Assembly (NCBI GenBank): GCA_031273265.1
Contig: JAISSH010000024.1
Coordinates: 1 to 45,968, forward strand
Direction of reading: 5' to 3'
Length of the DNA stretch: 45,968 nt
From: Treponema sp.
Lineage (GTDB): Bacteria; Spirochaetota; Spirochaetia; Treponematales; Breznakiellaceae
The notes beneath the pieces were generated by a model that did not search any database, had not been told where the DNA came from, and was given only the letters and a program-made list of their open reading frames with translations. The translations under genes and the position numbers were made by a program. Below are positions 44,869 to 45,968 of this stretch, in pieces (within the stretch, counting starts at the first letter, position 1; the number at the start of each line of letters is the position of its first letter).

Positions 44869-45968
44869 ATGAAAATTCGCAGAAAGCTTCTTGTCGGTTT
44901 CTCTATTGTTGTCGCGATAGGAATTTTTCTCGGCGTACTGGGATTATATATCGACACAAGACTTACATCTTTATCCGAGGATGTTCTTGATTTGGCGAAT
45001 ACAAGATCAAGTATCTCGTCTATATTAAGTTCGCATTATGTCTGGAGGCACGGCCTGTCCGAAACGGTTTATTCCGAAGCGGCGTTCACAGGCTCCCTTG
45101 ATTCTACTACTTGCTCTCTGGGCAGATGGGTTAACAGTGATGAGGCAAAAGGAATGACCGATCCGGAGGTTGTTTCAATGCTCAGCCAGATCATCGAGCC
45201 TCACCGTTTCATTCATTCCAAGGCAGGGGAAATTATCGATGATCTTAAAAACGGGGAAACCTCTGATGCGATAACGATATTCAGAGTGGATGTTTTGCCT
45301 AAAACGCTGGAAGTTATCACCGGTTTGGAAAAAATGCAGGAGCAGTATGGCGTTTTGCTTAACAATAAAATAGATGAAATCTACCAAATCGGATCGAAGT
45401 TTAAAAACATCATCATAGTGCTTATAATTGTCGCGTTCGTCGTGGGCGTTCTGGCAATGTTTATTATTGCGTCGCTCATTGCAAAACCAATCGTCATGGT
45501 AGCGGAGACCCTCAAGGATATTGCCCAGGGCGAAGGAGACCTGACCCGTACTGTTAACATCCATTCCAAAGACGAAGTAGGCGACTTGGCAAAATACTTC
45601 AACCAGACACTGGAAAAAATCAAACATCTTGTTATCATCATTAAAAATGAAGCTAAAAAGTTATCCGACATCGGAGCAGACCTTTCCAGCAACATGACCG
45701 AGACAGCGGCAGCCGTGAACGAAATAACCGCCAATATCCAAAACATAAAAGGGCGCGTAATAAACCAGAGCGCAAGCGTAACCGAAACAAACGCGACAAT
45801 GGAACAGGTTACGGTAAACATCAGCAAACTCAACAGCAATGTAGAAAAACAGAGTCAAAATGTGTCGCAGGCGTCGGCGGCAATTGAGGAAATGGTCGCC
45901 AACATCGCGTCCGTTACCGAAACGCTTGTCAAGAACGGAGACAATGTAAAGACCTTGCAGGACGCCTC
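44869..45968 (+). CDS. Methyl-accepting chemotaxis protein with extracytoplasmic CZB-like zinc domain (3' end outside window)
   Basis: 366 codons are visible; the gene runs off the window. Helix 1 is at about 7-27, helix 2 at 181-204, HAMP with [13 protein letters not shown] follows, then the shared signalling domain. Between the helices is a complete CZB pattern: H56-x-x-W59, C82-x-L84-G85-x-W87, H112 and H116, with spacings of 22 and 24 residues that fall in the CZB range. CZB domains bind zinc through three His and one Cys and can sense hypochlorous acid or redox state. In most receptors CZB is at the cytoplasmic C-terminus; here topology puts it outside the membrane. Annotated as partial; the ATG at 44869 follows AAGGGGAAG. 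Confidence 0.88.
   Translation, partial: MKIRRKLLVGFSIVVAIGIFLGVLGLYIDTRLTSLSEDVLDLANTRSSISSILSSHYVWRHGLSETVYSEAAFTGSLDSTTCSLGRWVNSDEAKGMTDPEVVSMLSQIIEPHRFIHSKAGEIIDDLKNGETSDAITIFRVDVLPKTLEVITGLEKMQEQYGVLLNNKIDEIYQIGSKFKNIIIVLIIVAFVVGVLAMFIIASLIAKPIVMVAETLKDIAQGEGDLTRTVNIHSKDEVGDLAKYFNQTLEKIKHLVIIIKNEAKKLSDIGADLSSNMTETAAAVNEITANIQNIKGRVINQSASVTETNATMEQVTVNISKLNSNVEKQSQNVSQASAAIEEMVANIASVTETLVKNGDNVKTLQDA

Larger units (their letters stand above)
38971..45968 (+). repeat. Four near-identical MCP signalling-domain copies
   Basis: The coding DNA for the signalling domain occurs four times in direct orientation: from 38971, 41348, 43815 and 45679 (the last runs off the window). Long stretches are the same or nearly so at the DNA level, for example the GAAACAAACGCGACAATGGA block, while the sensor parts differ. 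This fits tandem duplication, possibly kept alike by gene conversion. Confidence 0.85.

Noticed and set aside
1-45968. CRISPR arrays, tRNA or rRNA genes, insertion sequences, prophage
   Set aside because: I saw no regularly spaced direct repeats, no cloverleaf or TTCRANYC-type arm in gaps, and no transposase, integrase or phage structural motifs. The only long repeats are the MCP signalling domains.
1-45968. Arginine repressor boxes upstream of argC and argG
   Set aside because: No pair of 18-bp ARG-box-like palindromes was recognisable in 24075-24129 or 33009-33146.

Overview
The window looks like chromosomal DNA from a free-living or gut-associated Treponema (Spirochaetota), most likely of the termite-gut type. 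The signs are a V/A-type rather than F-type ATPase cluster, an LptD-like protein directly behind uvrA, a cluster of methyl-accepting chemotaxis proteins (MCPs), small Gly-linker lipoproteins, and arginine biosynthesis, which syphilis-type treponemes lack. The genus is inferred from gene content; no rRNA is present to confirm it.

Layout. 1-1073: a DUF4160/DUF2442 pair, a possible structured RNA and a truncated lipoprotein gene. 1074-13933 (+): uvrA and an LptD-like gene, then from a new promoter phoH, pgpH, ybeY, a CorC-like CBS gene and a TPR gene, mostly overlapping. 13934-16485: a tiny basic protein divergent from a DRTGG protein, an unknown soluble protein, and a GAF/HD-GYP phosphodiesterase. 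16495-20025 (-): infC-rpmI-rplT running without gaps into a ZapB-like gene, zapA, manA and a YaiI-family gene. 20125-24074 (-): argC-argJ-argB and a DUF1361 membrane protein. 24130-25386: two divergent TPR-type lipoproteins. 25456-29266 (+): V-ATPase subunits E, A and B, with D, I and K absent. 29275-31757: two XRE regulators flanking tsaD, and a Gly-linker lipoprotein with a dyad over its -10. 31845-33008 (-): divergent polysaccharide deacetylase. 33147-37383 (+): argG-argH-ttdA-ttdB. 37747-45968 (+): four tandem MCP genes, the last cut by the window edge.

How the genes work together. Arginine synthesis is split into two loci (CJB and GH). The GH locus is fused to a two-subunit tartrate/fumarate hydratase that could consume the fumarate released by ArgH. 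PhoH, YbeY and PgpH form the familiar rRNA-maturation/c-di-AMP neighbourhood. The four MCPs share almost the same signalling domain but have different sensor regions, and each follows a -35/-10 promoter with an AAATTC block in the spacer.

Most interesting observations: (1) the fourth MCP carries a complete zinc-binding CZB motif between its two membrane segments, so outside the cytoplasm, whereas CZB is usually a cytoplasmic C-terminal domain; (2) the first and third MCP genes have promoter, short leader, terminator-like hairpin units upstream of the start codon; (3) argC and one lipoprotein gene have a good promoter whose -10 lies only 5-6 nt before the ATG, predicting leaderless mRNAs; (4) three perfect dyads sit in promoter regions, one beside an XRE regulator; (5) a V-ATPase operon is broken after subunit B; (6) a SAP-like motif occurs in a secreted LptD-like protein.
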